A DNA stretch of 64,000 nt from Devosia ginsengisoli. GTDB lineage: Bacteria; Pseudomonadota; Alphaproteobacteria; Rhizobiales; Devosiaceae. Below the pieces are notes generated by a model that was not told the DNA's origin, did not search any database, and was given only the letters and a program-made list of their open reading frames with translations. Shown here piece after piece: positions 29,689 to 39,206 of the stretch. Position 1 is the stretch's first letter, and every line of letters starts with the position of its first letter. The position numbers were made by a program, and so were the translations under genes. The stretch is from positions 512,501 to 576,500 of the forward strand of contig NZ_JANQAJ010000009.1 of NCBI RefSeq assembly GCF_024707105.1, written 5' to 3'.

Positions 29689-29753
29689 TGACGGGGTCTG
29701 TCAGGGTGAGCGGCGCAGAAAGCTCCCTCCTGCACGATAGAATCGAGTCCGCC

Positions 29754-30083
29754 ATGTCCCAGTTCGACCCAGCCACCCTGCCCGCTCCGCTGGCCGCCTA
29801 TTTTGCCGCTACGGATCACCGCGATACCGCCAGCCTCTTCGCCCCCGGCGCCGTGGTGCGCGACGAGGGTGAAACCCTCACCACCGTTGCCGCCATCGCC
29901 GCCTGGCTGGACCGGGTCGAGACCCGGTATCACCCTCGTTACGTGGTCGAGGCAGCCGAGACGACAGGCGATCGAACCATCGTGACCTTCGTGGTCTCGG
30001 GCACCTTCCCCGGCAGCCCGGCAACATTGCGCCAGGCCTTCGTGGTGGGAGACGGGCTTATCCGCTGGCTGGAGACTCTGTAG
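29754..30083 (+). CDS. SnoaL/NTF2-like small protein
   Basis: A 109-aa protein with the cone-shaped NTF2/SnoaL fold: LAAYFAATDHRDTASLFAPG is the typical helix followed by the first strand, then ETLTTVAAIAAWLDRVETRYHP and a C-terminal sheet. Such proteins are small enzymes or binding proteins with varied substrates. The start at 29754 (MSQFDPATLP) is chosen over 29706 by similarity of length to the family. It is the only plus-strand gene in this stretch and is flanked on both sides by the two diverged intergenic elements. Confidence 0.85.
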   Translation: MSQFDPATLPAPLAAYFAATDHRDTASLFAPGAVVRDEGETLTTVAAIAAWLDRVETRYHPRYVVEAAETTGDRTIVTFVVSGTFPGSPATLRQAFVVGDGLIRWLETL

Positions 30084-30141
30084 GCATTCCCAAACCGGCA
30101 CACAAAACCCGGTGCGGCGGCAATGCCATTCATACCCGAAC

Positions 30142-30463
30142 CAAACCGGGAACGAACGGGGACAGAATCGGGCGAGAGCCCGGAATGCGGCTTTGTTCAC
30201 GGCCATATCTGGTGTGCGGAAAGCGCCGGAGCCACTACGGCCGTGGCATGCCGGGTGCCGGGCGGCGAATTGGCCCGAAACGGCTTCATCTTGGTGATCA
30301 AAGGGTAAATTTCGGGCTTTTCCGGCCGAATCTCACCGGAACCTTGCGCGAACATTTTTCGCCCGCGCGGCGGCGTTAACGCCTGCCGGCCCATGCCCCG
30401 CCGCTTTGGCCGAGCGATCTTGAGGAAAAAGCGTTTGACCGTCCCGCCGCGGGACAAGGCGCC
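30142..30463. repeat. Unexplained intergenic element, copy 2 of a diverged pair
   Basis: Second copy in the same orientation as the one at 29362-29688, with the same ordered blocks from GGGAACGAAC to GGGACAAGGC. It overlaps an open frame 30123-30308 (61 codons, ends in ILVIKG) that aligns in phase with the frame in copy 1 (shared ER, TES, FV, W and the KG end). The 3' end contains a small hairpin GTCCCGCCGCGGGAC. It lies at the 3' end of the DUF3108 gene. Confidence 0.55.
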
Positions 30464-31257
30464 TAGAAGCGCATATTGGTGAGCACCATGGAGAGATCAC
30501 CCATATTGGTGCCCAGCAGCACGCGATAGGGGATGAAGTAGCCGGTTTCGCCCAGCGGGGCATACCAGATGATGATGCGGTCGCTGTCGGCCAGGTAGTT
30601 GGTGATATCGGAACTGCTGAAATGGCCCGAGACCGGGTCGTAATCCACCGTGCAGAGCACGACGGGACCCTGATAGCCGGTGCGCGCCGAGGTCGCCTGG
30701 TCCTCGCCGGCATAGCTCATGGCGATGTTGAAGCGCTCGACGCCGGTAAAGATATTGGCCTTGCGCTGGCAGAGGCTCTTGTCCAGCCCATTGCCCTTGA
30801 GCACGAAGGCGGAGAGGAAATCGCCCACTCCGGTCAGGTGGCGTCGCTCCAGCGGCACGCGGTCGTAATTGTCGATGATGGGCGGGGTGACCTTGAAGGC
30901 CGAGACGTCGCGCCCGGCAAAGGACACATCGACCGTGAACGTCTCGCCATTGGCGCGGGTTTCGAGATCGAATTCCTCGGACTGCAGCGCCGCACCCGAC
31001 GAGCGCCCTTCCGAGGTGGCCTTGGCGGTGCCGCTGGCCACCAGCGTGCCCAGCCCCGCCACATTGGCCGACAGATCGAGCCGGTAATGGCTGCCGCTGT
31101 CTTCCAGATCGACCTTCATGGCCGCAATATTGATGCCGCCCAGCGTCAATATATAGCTGGCCGTGGCATCGACCTCGGCCGCGCCGGCCGGGTGGCTGAG
31201 CAATACCGCCAGGGCGGCCAAAGGAGCGAGCGGACGGACGAGACGGAACTGGATCAA
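30463..31257 (-). CDS. DUF3108 domain-containing exported protein
   Basis: Predicted periplasmic protein of about 264 aa, family function unknown. The TTG at 31257 gives MIQFRLVRPLAPLAALAVLL and a signal peptide ending in PAGAA; the open frame runs upstream to 31710 but that part is antisense to rpmB. The mature part (YILTLGGINIAAMKVDLEDS, NFYDRVPLE-like and VLCTVDYDPVSGHF) is typical of DUF3108 beta-rich proteins. It is divergent from rpmB, a pairing conserved in Hyphomicrobiales. Confidence 0.85.
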   Translation of the reverse strand: MIQFRLVRPLAPLAALAVLLSHPAGAAEVDATASYILTLGGINIAAMKVDLEDSGSHYRLDLSANVAGLGTLVASGTAKATSEGRSSGAALQSEEFDLETRANGETFTVDVSFAGRDVSAFKVTPPIIDNYDRVPLERRHLTGVGDFLSAFVLKGNGLDKSLCQRKANIFTGVERFNIAMSYAGEDQATSARTGYQGPVVLCTVDYDPVSGHFSSSDITNYLADSDRIIIWYAPLGETGYFIPYRVLLGTNMGDLSMVLTNMRF

Positions 31258-31345
31258 GACAACAAGTTCTCTGCAATGGGCGGGACGCGAATCAGCATCA
31301 ATGTCAAAACTGCCTGCGTGATATGGCCCATGCAAGGCGCTCGGC

Positions 31346-31374
31346 TTGACGCAGAGGCCCCTTTTCTCTAAAGA
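31346..31374 (+). promoter_or_regulatory. Sigma-70 type promoter of rpmB
   Basis: -35 TTGACG and -10 TAAAGA with a 17-bp spacer, located 80 bp upstream of the rpmB ATG. Confidence 0.65.
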
Positions 31375-31456
31375 ACCGCCAGATTTCATGACAATCGAGG
31401 CCCGTCGCGGGATTTCCCGCCACGCAGGACCTTTACACAAATAGGATATCTCCCAA

Positions 31457-31741
31457 ATGGCACGTCGCTGCGAACTCACCGGCAAGGGCGTTATGGTTGG
31501 CAACAACGTTTCGCACGCCCTCAACCGCACCCGCCGCCGCTTTCTCCCCAACCTGCTGAACGTGACCCTGCTTTCGGACGCGCTCAACCGCGGCATCAAG
31601 CTGCGCGTTTCGGCTGCCGCCCTGCGCACGGTCGAGCATCGCGGGGGCCTGGACGCCTTCCTGCTCAAGCAGAGCGACGACACGCTGTCCCCGCTCGCCC
31701 AGGGCATCAAGAAGGAAATTCGCGCCGCCCTCGCCGTCTGA
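31457..31741 (+). CDS. rpmB: 50S ribosomal protein L28
   Basis: Large-subunit ribosomal protein, 94 aa. It begins [20 protein letters not shown] and contains [12 protein letters not shown], the standard L28 blocks, with an alphaproteobacterial C-terminal extension. A good promoter lies 80 bp upstream and a terminator hairpin directly downstream, so it is a monocistronic unit. The cysteine-rich zinc-binding form is not seen; only one Cys is present. Confidence 0.98.
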   Translation: MARRCELTGKGVMVGNNVSHALNRTRRRFLPNLLNVTLLSDALNRGIKLRVSAAALRTVEHRGGLDAFLLKQSDDTLSPLAQGIKKEIRAALAV

Positions 31742-31763
31742 GCGATCGGCCGATAGACGATTT

Positions 31764-31800
31764 AGCCGCGTGGGGTCATGCTCCGCGCGGTTTTGTTTTT
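31764..31800 (+). terminator. Rho-independent terminator of rpmB
   Basis: Hairpin with CCGCG / CGCGG outer stem and an inner GG-CC stem, followed by TTTTGTTTTT, about 25 bp after the rpmB stop. Confidence 0.8.
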
Positions 31801-31835
31801 GGGGGCATAGGCCACAGCGTTCGCGCTTGTGGCCG

Positions 31836-31940
31836 CACCCCACCCTCAATCCCTCCCCATCAAGGGGAGGGAAGCGCAAGTTGCAATGCCTGTGTTCATC
31901 GCCTCCCTCCCCCTTGTGGGGAGGGAATGAGGGTGGGGGT
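31836..31940. repeat. Palindromic repeat, family B (copy 2)
   Basis: CACCCTCAATCCCTCCCCAT with arm AAGGGGAGGGA, then CCTCCCTCCCCCTTGTGGGG and GAGGGAATGAGGGTGGGGGT. It is the same element as the one inside prmC. The 328-bp stretch 31742-32069 holds only this repeat, the rpmB terminator and a half copy of family D. Confidence 0.9.
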
Positions 31941-31946
31941 ACTGCG

Positions 31947-31990
31947 TTCGGTAAGTGAAGAGCCCTCGGGTCAAGCCCGAGGGTGACGTT
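31947..31990. repeat. Half copy of repeat family D
   Basis: CCCTCGGGTCAAGCCCGAGG(GTGACG) with the flanking GGTAAGTGAAG also related to the centre of the copy at 25701. Confidence 0.8.
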
Positions 31991-32069
31991 CAGTGGATGG
32001 GGTGATACCTGTCCATAATCCAGCGCCCCGGTCTTATGCCGGATCGCGCTTACATAGAGGTGCATTCTG

Positions 32070-32705
32070 ATGCTTGCTCGTTTCCTGGCGGCTGTTGCCG
32101 CCATGGTCGCGGTTGTCGCCGCGTCCAATTTCCTGGTGCAATACCCCGTCGCGGCCCAGCTCGGGCCGATCAATCTCGGTGACATCCTCACCTGGGGCGC
32201 CTTCACCTATCCGGTGGCGTTCCTCGTGACCGACCTCACCAACCGTGCCTTCGGCCCGGCCAAGGCCCGCCTCGTCGTGGTCGCCGGCTTCGCCGTCGCG
32301 GTGGTGCTCTCGATCTATCTCGCCACGCCGCGCATCGCCATCGCCTCGGGCACGGCGTTCCTCGTCGCGCAGTTCCTCGACATCTCCATCTTCCACCGGC
32401 TGCGCCACGGCGCCTGGTGGCAGGCGCCGATGTTCTCCTCGCTGGTCAGTTCGGCCCTCGACACGATGATCTTCTTCTCGCTGGCCATGGCCCCGGCCTT
32501 TGCCGGCATCGACGGCTTTTTCGGCATGGACGATTCCTCGCTGGCCTTCCCGGCGCCGCTGCTGGGCGTGGGCCCGGAGGTGCAGCTCTGGGTATCGCTT
32601 GGGCTGGGGGACTTCCTGGTCAAGCTCGCGCTCGCCGTGATCCTGCTGGCGCCATACAAGACGCTGCGGGGATGGCTGGCCGGGCGGAATGCGGTGGCGG
32701 CTTAG
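32070..32705 (+). CDS. Queuosine precursor transporter (YhhQ/VUT family)
   Basis: Inner-membrane transporter of 211 aa for 7-cyano-7-deazaguanine type precursors of queuosine. It has six hydrophobic segments and the family-specific blocks NLGDILTWGAFTYPVAFLVTD, FGPAKARLVV, SGTAFLVAQFLDISIF and LVSSALDTMIFF. I looked for a preQ1 riboswitch in the 80 bp upstream and saw no clear match. A family C repeat follows the stop codon. Confidence 0.93.
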   Translation: MLARFLAAVAAMVAVVAASNFLVQYPVAAQLGPINLGDILTWGAFTYPVAFLVTDLTNRAFGPAKARLVVVAGFAVAVVLSIYLATPRIAIASGTAFLVAQFLDISIFHRLRHGAWWQAPMFSSLVSSALDTMIFFSLAMAPAFAGIDGFFGMDDSSLAFPAPLLGVGPEVQLWVSLGLGDFLVKLALAVILLAPYKTLRGWLAGRNAVAA

Positions 32706-32708
32706 GGG

Positions 32709-32875
32709 CAACCCCTTCCCTTCTCCCCTCGTGGGAGAAGGTGCCCGAAGGGCGGATGAGGGGGCTACAGCGCTATCCGCCTACATTTAAGCATGGGATG
32801 GCGCAGCACCCCTCACCCTCGAAAATCCTCTGAACGAGGATTTTCTATCCCTCTCCCTCAAGGGGAGAGGGGGTG
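32709..32875. repeat. Composite palindromic repeat, family C (copy 1)
   Basis: Contains CTTCTCCCCTCGTGGGAGAA, GTGCCCGAAGGGCGGATGAG, a centre with AAGCATGGGATGGCGCAGC, and a closing block CCTCACCCTC ... CTCCCTCAAGGGGAGAGGG. It includes a smaller hairpin GAAAATCCTC / GAGGATTTTC. A second copy in the opposite orientation lies at 42317 and a shorter one at 51342. Confidence 0.9.
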
Positions 32876-32884
32876 GATGCGGAA

Positions 32885-33877
32885 CTATTCCGGCAGTGCA
32901 AACTCCAGCAGCAATGTCCGCTGCCAGTCGTTGAAATTGTTGTCCGAGCCGATGAGGATGCGCAGCTCGCCATCGGGGGCGGTGTGGACGGCGACCGATT
33001 CCATATTGTCGATGCTGCCGCCGGTGGCCGAGAGCAGCAATTCGCCCGCCATGATGGTGTTCGGCCGCACCTCGGCGGCGGGGACGCGGCGCAGGTTCAT
33101 CACGAAGCTCAGCATGGAAACGCCGCGCTCGAGCACCAGCAGGTCGCCATTGGGCAGAAAGGCACAGTCGGTGGGGTTCACCACCGGGCTGTTCTGGTAG
33201 CCGATGGGACCCTTGTCGTTCTGGCCGAGCAGCCAGCCGCGGTGATTGCCGTCCTCATCCAGCGCTTCTTCGGTCAGCAACAGCGTCGAACCCGCAATGG
33301 GCGAGGCCGGCGGGGCGATGCAGAGCGATTCGAGGCTTTCATTGGTGCGCAGGTCGGTCAGCCAGTCGGGAATGGCCACTTCGCGCGCCGGGCCGCCCGG
33401 CAGACCGTCGGTCAGCGCGAAATCGGCCACCCGCGTCAGGTTCTCGAAACCGACGCGCACCGCCACCGGCTCGCCATTGCGATAGACGGTATCGACGCTT
33501 TCGGCATCCTTGGCATATTGGCGCGGCAGCAGGTCGCCCCTGGAATTGCGCATCGGCTCGATCCAGGTGCCGATAAAGCCGAACAGGCGCCCCGCATCGT
33601 CATAGGCCAGTTGCCCGGAGACGAAATTGCCGCGGTCGCTGACAAAGGTCGCCTGCTGGTCCGGCCCGGTCATGGTGAGGCTGGAGAGGCCCCCGAATGT
33701 GTCATCCTGGCTGACCAGGGCGATGCCGCCACGAAAGATCAGGCTGTCGACCTTCTGGTCGATGCCGGCATCCTTGAACTGGGTGATCGGGCTGGCGCTG
33801 ACGCTCACCTCGACGGCCATGGCGGGAAGGCTCCCCGCCAGCATCGCCGCTGTCATGGCGACGCGCCACAGGGTCAT
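32885..33877 (-). CDS. Esterase-like activity of phytase family protein (exported)
   Basis: Predicted periplasmic beta-propeller protein, 330 aa, with a signal peptide ([23 protein letters not shown]). Conserved family blocks are [27 protein letters not shown] and [10 protein letters not shown] near the C-terminus, followed by NMESVAVH. Substrates of this family (phosphate esters or others) are poorly known. Its start codon overlaps the cobT stop by 4 bp (ATGA), so it is translationally coupled to cobT, although no cobalamin role is evident. Confidence 0.9.
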   Translation of the reverse strand: MTLWRVAMTAAMLAGSLPAMAVEVSVSASPITQFKDAGIDQKVDSLIFRGGIALVSQDDTFGGLSSLTMTGPDQQATFVSDRGNFVSGQLAYDDAGRLFGFIGTWIEPMRNSRGDLLPRQYAKDAESVDTVYRNGEPVAVRVGFENLTRVADFALTDGLPGGPAREVAIPDWLTDLRTNESLESLCIAPPASPIAGSTLLLTEEALDEDGNHRGWLLGQNDKGPIGYQNSPVVNPTDCAFLPNGDLLVLERGVSMLSFVMNLRRVPAAEVRPNTIMAGELLLSATGGSIDNMESVAVHTAPDGELRILIGSDNNFNDWQRTLLLEFALPE

Positions 33878-35763
33878 CCCCGCCCTCGCCTGCGCGACTG
33901 GGCCGGCATTTCCTCGTCGAACAGGGCGGCCAGCTCATCGGTGAGCGCGCCGGCCAGCTCCTCGGCATCGAGCAGCGTCACGGCGCGACGATAATAGCGC
34001 GTCACGTCATGCCCGATGCCCACGGCCACAAGCTGGATAGGCGAGCGCGTCTCGATATCCTCGATCACCTGGCGCAGATGGGCTTCGAGATAATTGCCGG
34101 CATTGACGCTCTGGGTGGAGTCGTCCACCGGCGCACCGTCGGAAATCACCATCAGGATGCGGCGGGCTTCCGGCCGCGCCATCAGGCGCTTGCGCGCCCA
34201 TTCGAGCGCCTCGCCATCGATATTTTCCTTGAGCAGGCCCTCGCGCATCATCAGCCCGAGATTGCGCCGCGCATGGCGCCACGGCTCATCGGCGGCCTTG
34301 TAGATGATGTGGCGCACGTCATTGACGCGGCCCGGATTGGCCGGGCGATTGGCTTCGAGCCAGGCTTCGCGGCTCTTGCCGCCCTTCCAGGCGCGGGTGG
34401 TGAAGCCGAGGATTTCGACCTTCACGCCGCAGCGCTCCAGCGTGCGCGCGAGAATATCGCCACAGATCGCCGCGATGGTGATCGGGCGACCGCGCATGGA
34501 GCCGGAATTGTCGATCAGCAGCGTCACCACAGTGTCGCGGAAATCGGTGTCGTTCTCGACCTTGAAGGACAAGGCCTGCATCGGATCGGTGACCACGCGG
34601 GTGAGGCGCGCCGTATCCAGCAGGCCTTCCTCGAGGTCGAATTGCCAGCTCCGATTCTGCTTGGCCATCAGGCGCCGCTGCAGCTTGTTGGCCAGCCGGG
34701 CCACGGCGCCGGCCAGGTTTTCGAGCTGCTTGTCGAGCAGGCCCCGCAACTGGTCCAGCTCGTCGGGCGGGCACAATTCGGCCGCCTTGACGATCTCGTC
34801 AAACTTGGTGGTGAAGATCTTGTAGTTGAACTGGTTGGAGAGCTGGTTGCCGCCATCCTTGGCCGGGGGCGGCATGGGCGCGTCTTCACCGGCTTCGGCG
34901 GCCGCGTCCTCGTCGGTATCGGCCATGTCCGATTCCATGCCCTCGACATCGCCGGTCTCTTCGCTCTCGCCGGCCTGCTCGTCCTGCTGGCTGTCCTGGC
35001 TGTCGTTCTCGCCCTCGCCCTGTTCGGGCGACTTGTCGGAGCTATCGCCCTGTTCGGGGTCCTGGTTTTCGCTCTCTTCCTCGTCGGAGGCGTCAGGGTC
35101 GTCCAGTTCGCTTTCGGGCACGAGATTGAGGTCGCGCAGCAGCGCCTTGGCCGCCTTGGAAAACTCGTCCTGGCTTTCGTAGCGGGTCAGCAGGTCATCG
35201 AGCGACTTGCCGCCCTTGTCCTCGATCTCCTTGCGCCACAGATCGACCAGAGCATGGCCCGAAGGCGGCACCGGCACACCGGCGAGCTTTTCGCGCAGTA
35301 GCAGCCCCAAAGCCTCGGCAATGGGGGCATCACCCTTGTTGTCGACTTCGGCGAAATTGGCGCGGAACAGGCGATCTTCCAGCATCTCGCCGATATTGCC
35401 GACCATGCCGGGCATGCGCACGCAGCCCAGGGCCTCGACGCGGGCCTGTTCCAGCGCGTCGAAAGCGGCGCGGGCCACGGGGTCGATGGGCGAGCGCTTG
35501 CGATGGGTATCGGGATCGTGGCTGGCCAGCCGCATGGCCATGGCGTCGCCCTGCCCGCGGGCAATGGCGATGTCGCGGCGGGTCGGCAGGCGCGGCAGAT
35601 TGGCCAGACGCGCCTTGTCCGAAGTCAGCAGCGGCCGGTCGGAGGTGAAGGTCACTTCCAGCTCGGGCTTGGCCCCGATGGCGCGCACCGTCGCACCCAT
35701 GGCCGATTTGAAGACCTGGGTCTGGTCGGGCTTGTTGGCTTTGCTGCGCGGTGGTTGTGCCAT
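33874..35763 (-). CDS. cobT: Cobaltochelatase subunit CobT
   Basis: Subunit of the aerobic CobN-CobS-CobT cobaltochelatase, which inserts Co(II) into hydrogenobyrinic acid a,c-diamide. At 629 aa it has the usual length. Features are an N-terminal domain ([20 protein letters not shown]), a long acidic Glu/Asp/Ser/Gln-rich middle (about 225-310), and a C-terminal von Willebrand A domain with the MIDAS motif [11 protein letters not shown]. It follows cobS in the order dnaJ-like, cobS, cobT. The CobN catalytic subunit is not in this window. Confidence 0.96.
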   Translation of the reverse strand: MAQPPRSKANKPDQTQVFKSAMGATVRAIGAKPELEVTFTSDRPLLTSDKARLANLPRLPTRRDIAIARGQGDAMAMRLASHDPDTHRKRSPIDPVARAAFDALEQARVEALGCVRMPGMVGNIGEMLEDRLFRANFAEVDNKGDAPIAEALGLLLREKLAGVPVPPSGHALVDLWRKEIEDKGGKSLDDLLTRYESQDEFSKAAKALLRDLNLVPESELDDPDASDEEESENQDPEQGDSSDKSPEQGEGENDSQDSQQDEQAGESEETGDVEGMESDMADTDEDAAAEAGEDAPMPPPAKDGGNQLSNQFNYKIFTTKFDEIVKAAELCPPDELDQLRGLLDKQLENLAGAVARLANKLQRRLMAKQNRSWQFDLEEGLLDTARLTRVVTDPMQALSFKVENDTDFRDTVVTLLIDNSGSMRGRPITIAAICGDILARTLERCGVKVEILGFTTRAWKGGKSREAWLEANRPANPGRVNDVRHIIYKAADEPWRHARRNLGLMMREGLLKENIDGEALEWARKRLMARPEARRILMVISDGAPVDDSTQSVNAGNYLEAHLRQVIEDIETRSPIQLVAVGIGHDVTRYYRRAVTLLDAEELAGALTDELAALFDEEMPAQSRRRGRG

Positions 35764-35771
35764 GATATCGG

Positions 35772-35898
35772 TGCCACGACCTCGTGGTTCCCGGTGCGCA
35801 ACTTGCGCACCTGAACAGGCTCACCATGAGGTCTACTTTTGCATCGCAGAATTCACAGTAGGCCTCACCCTGAGCCTGTCGAAGGGCGAGGCCGTGGC
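35772..35898. repeat. Inverted repeat, family A (copy 2), with a nested hairpin insertion
   Basis: Family A arms CCACGACCTCGTGGTTC ... CAGGCTCACCATGAGG and GCCTCACCCTGAGCCTGTCG(AAGG). Unlike other copies, the first arm is interrupted by about 24 bp containing the hairpin GGTGCGCAACTTGCGCACC. It lies between cobT and cobS. Confidence 0.85.
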
Positions 35899-35903
35899 TT
35901 TGA

Positions 35904-36887
35904 TCAGGCCGTCACGGCCAGATTGGCCGAGCTTTCCGGCAGATCTTCGCCGAACACGCGCTGGTAGAACTCGGCCACCACGGGGCGTTCGAGTTCGTCG
36001 CACTTGTTGAGGAAGGTCAGACGGAAGGCAAAGCCGACATCGCCGCCGAAAATGGCGGTGTTTTCGGCCCAGGTGATGACGGTACGCGGGCTCATGACAG
36101 TGCTGAGGTCGCCATTGATGAAGGCCGAGCGCGTCAGGTCCGCCAGGCGCACCATATTGGCGATCAGCTTCTTGCCCTTGTCATTCTCGCCATAGCTTTT
36201 GTTCTTGGCCAGAACGATGCCGACTTCCTTGTCATGCGGCAGGTAGTTGAGCGTGGTGACCAGGCTCCAGCGGTCCATCTGACCCTGGTTGATCTGCTGG
36301 GTGCCGTGATAGAGGCCCGACGTATCGCCCAGACCGATCGTGTTGGTGGTCGAGAACAGGCGGAAGGCCGGATGCGGCACGATCACGCGGTTCTGGTCGA
36401 GCAGGGTCAGCCGGCCCGCCACTTCCAGCACGCGCTGGATCACGAACATCACGTCAGGACGGCCGGCATCATATTCGTCGAAGACCAGCGCGACATTGTT
36501 CTGCACCGCCCAGGGCAGGATGCCGTCGCGGAATTCGGTGACCTGCTTGCCATCCTTGAGCACGATCGCGTCCTTGCCGACGAGATCGATACGGCTGACA
36601 TGGCTGTCGAGATTGACGCGGACCAGCGGCCAGTTGAGCCTGGCGGCCACTTGTTCAATATGCGTGGATTTGCCCGTGCCGTGATAGCCCTGCACCATGA
36701 CGCGGCGATTGAAGGCGAAGCCTGCCAGAATGGCCAGCGTGGTGTTGCGGTCGAACAGGTAATCGGGATCGACCGGCGGGACATGGCCGCTGGCCTCGCG
36801 ATAACCCATCACCTTCATGTCCGTATCGATGCCGAACAGCTCCCTTGCCGAATATTCGGTGTCGGGCAGATTGGTATACTCAGTCAT
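35904..36887 (-). CDS. cobS: Cobaltochelatase subunit CobS
   Basis: MoxR-type AAA+ ATPase of 327 aa that powers cobalt insertion with CobT and CobN. Walker A is [15 protein letters not shown], Walker B is [15 protein letters not shown], and the sensor region is [14 protein letters not shown]. It is preceded on the same strand by the J-domain gene and followed by cobT after a 140-bp gap filled by a family A repeat. Length and motifs are complete. Confidence 0.97.
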   Translation of the reverse strand: MTEYTNLPDTEYSARELFGIDTDMKVMGYREASGHVPPVDPDYLFDRNTTLAILAGFAFNRRVMVQGYHGTGKSTHIEQVAARLNWPLVRVNLDSHVSRIDLVGKDAIVLKDGKQVTEFRDGILPWAVQNNVALVFDEYDAGRPDVMFVIQRVLEVAGRLTLLDQNRVIVPHPAFRLFSTTNTIGLGDTSGLYHGTQQINQGQMDRWSLVTTLNYLPHDKEVGIVLAKNKSYGENDKGKKLIANMVRLADLTRSAFINGDLSTVMSPRTVITWAENTAIFGGDVGFAFRLTFLNKCDELERPVVAEFYQRVFGEDLPESSANLAVTA

Positions 36888-37007
36888 GACGTGGCTCTTG
36901 GCGGAAAGATTTCAGGCAGGAAGTCGCGGGCTCTATAGCAGCATTGTGACGGTGACGGTAGGCATTGCCGCGCATAAGTCACTTGGCGGCACGCCCTCGT
37001 GGCACGA

Positions 37008-37634
37008 TCACTTCGCCACAAACCCGGTCTTCTTCAGATGGGCATAGGCCGCGATGATGGTGCGCAGCCGTTCTTCGCTGGCCTTGTCGCCGCCATTGGC
37101 GTCGGGGTGATGGATTTTGACCAGGGTCTTGTAGGCGCGCTTGATGTCGTCGGACTTGGTGTGGCCGATCAGGCCCAGCGTTTCCAGCGCCCGCCGGTCC
37201 TGCTCATGCATCGGGCGGACGCGCTCGGCCGCCGGCTTTTGCGCCTGGCGGTGGCGATAACGCGCGAAGACGCCGAACGGATCGCCGAAGCGGTCGCCCG
37301 GCCGCAGGCTCTCGCGGGCACTGCGCGGCGCGCGCCCACCGGCATTGCCGGTGGCAAAGCTCGACCGGCTCTCGGCCTTGGGCGGGGTATGCAGCGCATC
37401 CTCCAGCTCGTCCTTGTCCATGCCGGCAAAGAAGTTGAAGGCTGTATTATAGTGGCGGACATGCTCGAGGCAGAAATGGTGGTACTGGCCTTCGCTGCGA
37501 TGGCCCTTGGGCGCACGGTAGTCCCCGGCCAGCTCGCACCCTTCCCAATCGCAGACATGTTCGACCGGCGCGGGCTTTTCTTCCCGGCGCGGCTTGATGC
37601 GGATGGTATCGAAGAGCTTGGATTGCAGTTTCAT
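37008..37634 (-). CDS. J-domain (DnaJ-like) protein
   Basis: A 208-aa co-chaperone-like protein with a C-terminal J domain (DRRALETLGLIGHTKSDDIK, then HHPDANGGDKASEERLRTI) carrying the essential HPD tripeptide. The N-terminal half (CDWEGCELAGDYRAPKGHRS, HHFCLEHVRHYN) has Cys/His residues that could bind a metal. It always sits upstream of cobS-cobT in this order of bacteria, and divergent from bolA with 44 bp between the starts. It may serve DnaK in handling the chelatase subunits, which is an inference from context. Confidence 0.93.
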   Translation of the reverse strand: MKLQSKLFDTIRIKPRREEKPAPVEHVCDWEGCELAGDYRAPKGHRSEGQYHHFCLEHVRHYNTAFNFFAGMDKDELEDALHTPPKAESRSSFATGNAGGRAPRSARESLRPGDRFGDPFGVFARYRHRQAQKPAAERVRPMHEQDRRALETLGLIGHTKSDDIKRAYKTLVKIHHPDANGGDKASEERLRTIIAAYAHLKKTGFVAK

Positions 37635-37678
37635 TGCGCCTAGTTACGTGCCTAAACCAGATAGAAAGCCTTGCCGCC

Positions 37679-37954
37679 ATGAGTGCCAAAGACACGATAG
37701 AAGCCAAGCTCGCCGCTCAATTCGCCCCCGTTTTCCTCGATGTGATCGATGAATCGAACAAGCATTTCGGTCACGCCGGATGGCGGGAGGGTGGTGAAAC
37801 CCACTTTCGTGTCAGAATCGCGACCCGGCATTTTGACGGGATGAGCCGCGTGGCGCAACACCGCGCCGTCATGGACGTTCTCGACGCCGAACTCAAGGAC
37901 CGTGTGCATGCCCTGGCGATCGAGGTGCTGCCGGTGGATGGGCCGTGGGAGTAA
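37679..37954 (+). CDS. BolA family protein
   Basis: A 91-aa protein starting at the ATG at 37679 (MSAKDTIEAKLAAQFAPVF). The BolA core block is DESNKHFGHAGWREGGETHF, including the conserved His residues that with monothiol glutaredoxin hold a 2Fe-2S cluster. C-terminal blocks RVAQHRAVMDVL and ALAIEVLP complete the fold. It probably works in iron sensing or Fe-S assembly. It is divergent from the J-domain gene. Confidence 0.95.
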   Translation: MSAKDTIEAKLAAQFAPVFLDVIDESNKHFGHAGWREGGETHFRVRIATRHFDGMSRVAQHRAVMDVLDAELKDRVHALAIEVLPVDGPWE

Positions 37955-37978
37955 GGCCAGGAGCTAGTTTACAGTAGC

Positions 37979-38067
37979 CCTCATGGTGAGCCTGTCGAAC
38001 CACGAGGGCGTGGCAAACAAATCTCCACTCGCTCGACCTCGTGGTTCGACAAGCTCACCATGAGGTC
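37979..38067. repeat. Inverted repeat, family A (copy 3)
   Basis: CCTCATGGTGAGCCTGTCGA(ACCACGAGG) and its inverted arm CCTCGTGGTTCGACAAGCTC(ACCATGAGG). It lies between the convergent bolA and aroB. Confidence 0.9.
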
Positions 38068-38085
38068 TCTTGGGCAGGTCGCAGG

Positions 38086-39201
38086 TCACGCCTTCCGCAT
38101 CTCGTTCAAGAATTCCGCCACCGCGGCGCCATCCACATTCTTCTCGATAAACGCCTGCCCAATCCCTCGCGTCAGGATGAAGGTCAGCGCGCCGCGCGAG
38201 ACTTTCTTGTCCTGCGCGATGGCGGCCATCAATGTTTCGGTGGTTCCCAGCGTGCCGGGGATGTCACCCAAAGTGGTGGGCAGGCCGGACTTCTTCAAGT
38301 GCGCGGCGATACGGCCGGTATCCTGGCTGGGCGCCAGTCCCAGCCGGGCGGAAAAGCCATGCGCCAGCACCATGCCGATGGCGACACCTTCGCCATGCAG
38401 CAGGCGGTCGGAATAGCCGGTATCCTTTTCCAGCGCATGCCCGAACGTGTGGCCGAGATTGAGCAAAGCGCGGACGCCGAGCTCCTTTTCGTCCTCGATC
38501 ACCACGCGCGCCTTGTGGGCGCAGCAACGGGCAATGGCCTCGCCGCGCGCCGCGCCGCCGGCGAAGATTTCGGCCTGATGCTCTTCGAGCCAGAAGAAGA
38601 AGTCCTCGTCGTCGATGAGGCCGTATTTGACGACTTCGGCATAGCCGGCAGCGAACTGGCGAGCATCGAGCGTGTCGAGGGTGGACAGGTCGGCCAGCAC
38701 CAGCCTGGGCTGGTGGAAGGCGCCGATCAGGTTCTTGCCCTGCGGCGAATTGATGCCGGTCTTGCCGCCCACGGAAGAATCGACCTGCGCCAGCAGCGAG
38801 GTCGGCATCTGCACGAAATCCATGCCGCGCCGGGCGATGGCGGCGGCAAAGCCGGCCAGGTCGCCGATGACGCCGCCGCCCAGGGCGATGACGAGGTCGC
38901 CGCGTTCGAGGCGGGCGGCGAGGATACCCTCGACGGCCTGGCCGAGAAAGGCCCACGACTTGGTGGCTTCGCCTGATGGCAGCACGATCTCGGTATGGCC
39001 GAGCCCCGCCGCGTCGAGCGAGGCGATGAGGCGCGGCAATTGCGCCCTGGCCACATTATCGTCGGTGATGATGCCATAGCGGCGGCCGGGAAAGCGCTCG
39101 GCCAGGATTTTCCCGGCATCGTCGAGCAGGCTGTCGCCGATCAAAATGTCATAGGCCCGCTCGCCGAGAGCGACGTGAACTGTGTGGGCGATGTCGGCCA
39201 T
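38086..39201 (-). CDS. aroB: 3-dehydroquinate synthase
   Basis: Second enzyme of the shikimate pathway, converting DAHP to 3-dehydroquinate with NAD and a divalent metal. It is 371 aa from the ATG at 39201 ([19 protein letters not shown]). Family motifs are [35 protein letters not shown] and the metal-site block [12 protein letters not shown]. The reading frame happens to continue upstream into the aroK N-terminal part because of the aroK frameshift; that apparent fusion is not real. aroK ends 5 bp upstream, so they form one unit. Confidence 0.97.
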   Translation of the reverse strand: MADIAHTVHVALGERAYDILIGDSLLDDAGKILAERFPGRRYGIITDDNVARAQLPRLIASLDAAGLGHTEIVLPSGEATKSWAFLGQAVEGILAARLERGDLVIALGGGVIGDLAGFAAAIARRGMDFVQMPTSLLAQVDSSVGGKTGINSPQGKNLIGAFHQPRLVLADLSTLDTLDARQFAAGYAEVVKYGLIDDEDFFFWLEEHQAEIFAGGAARGEAIARCCAHKARVVIEDEKELGVRALLNLGHTFGHALEKDTGYSDRLLHGEGVAIGMVLAHGFSARLGLAPSQDTGRIAAHLKKSGLPTTLGDIPGTLGTTETLMAAIAQDKKVSRGALTFILTRGIGQAFIEKNVDGAAVAEFLNEMRKA

Positions 39202-39206
39202 ATCAA

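Noticed and set aside
31836-31990. CRISPR-like regular repeats
   Set aside because: The repeats are palindromic dispersed elements with no regularly spaced unique spacers, and no cas genes are present anywhere in the window.
31990-32069. preQ1 riboswitch before the queuosine precursor transporter
   Set aside because: No recognisable preQ1 class I, II or III core in the 80 bp upstream.
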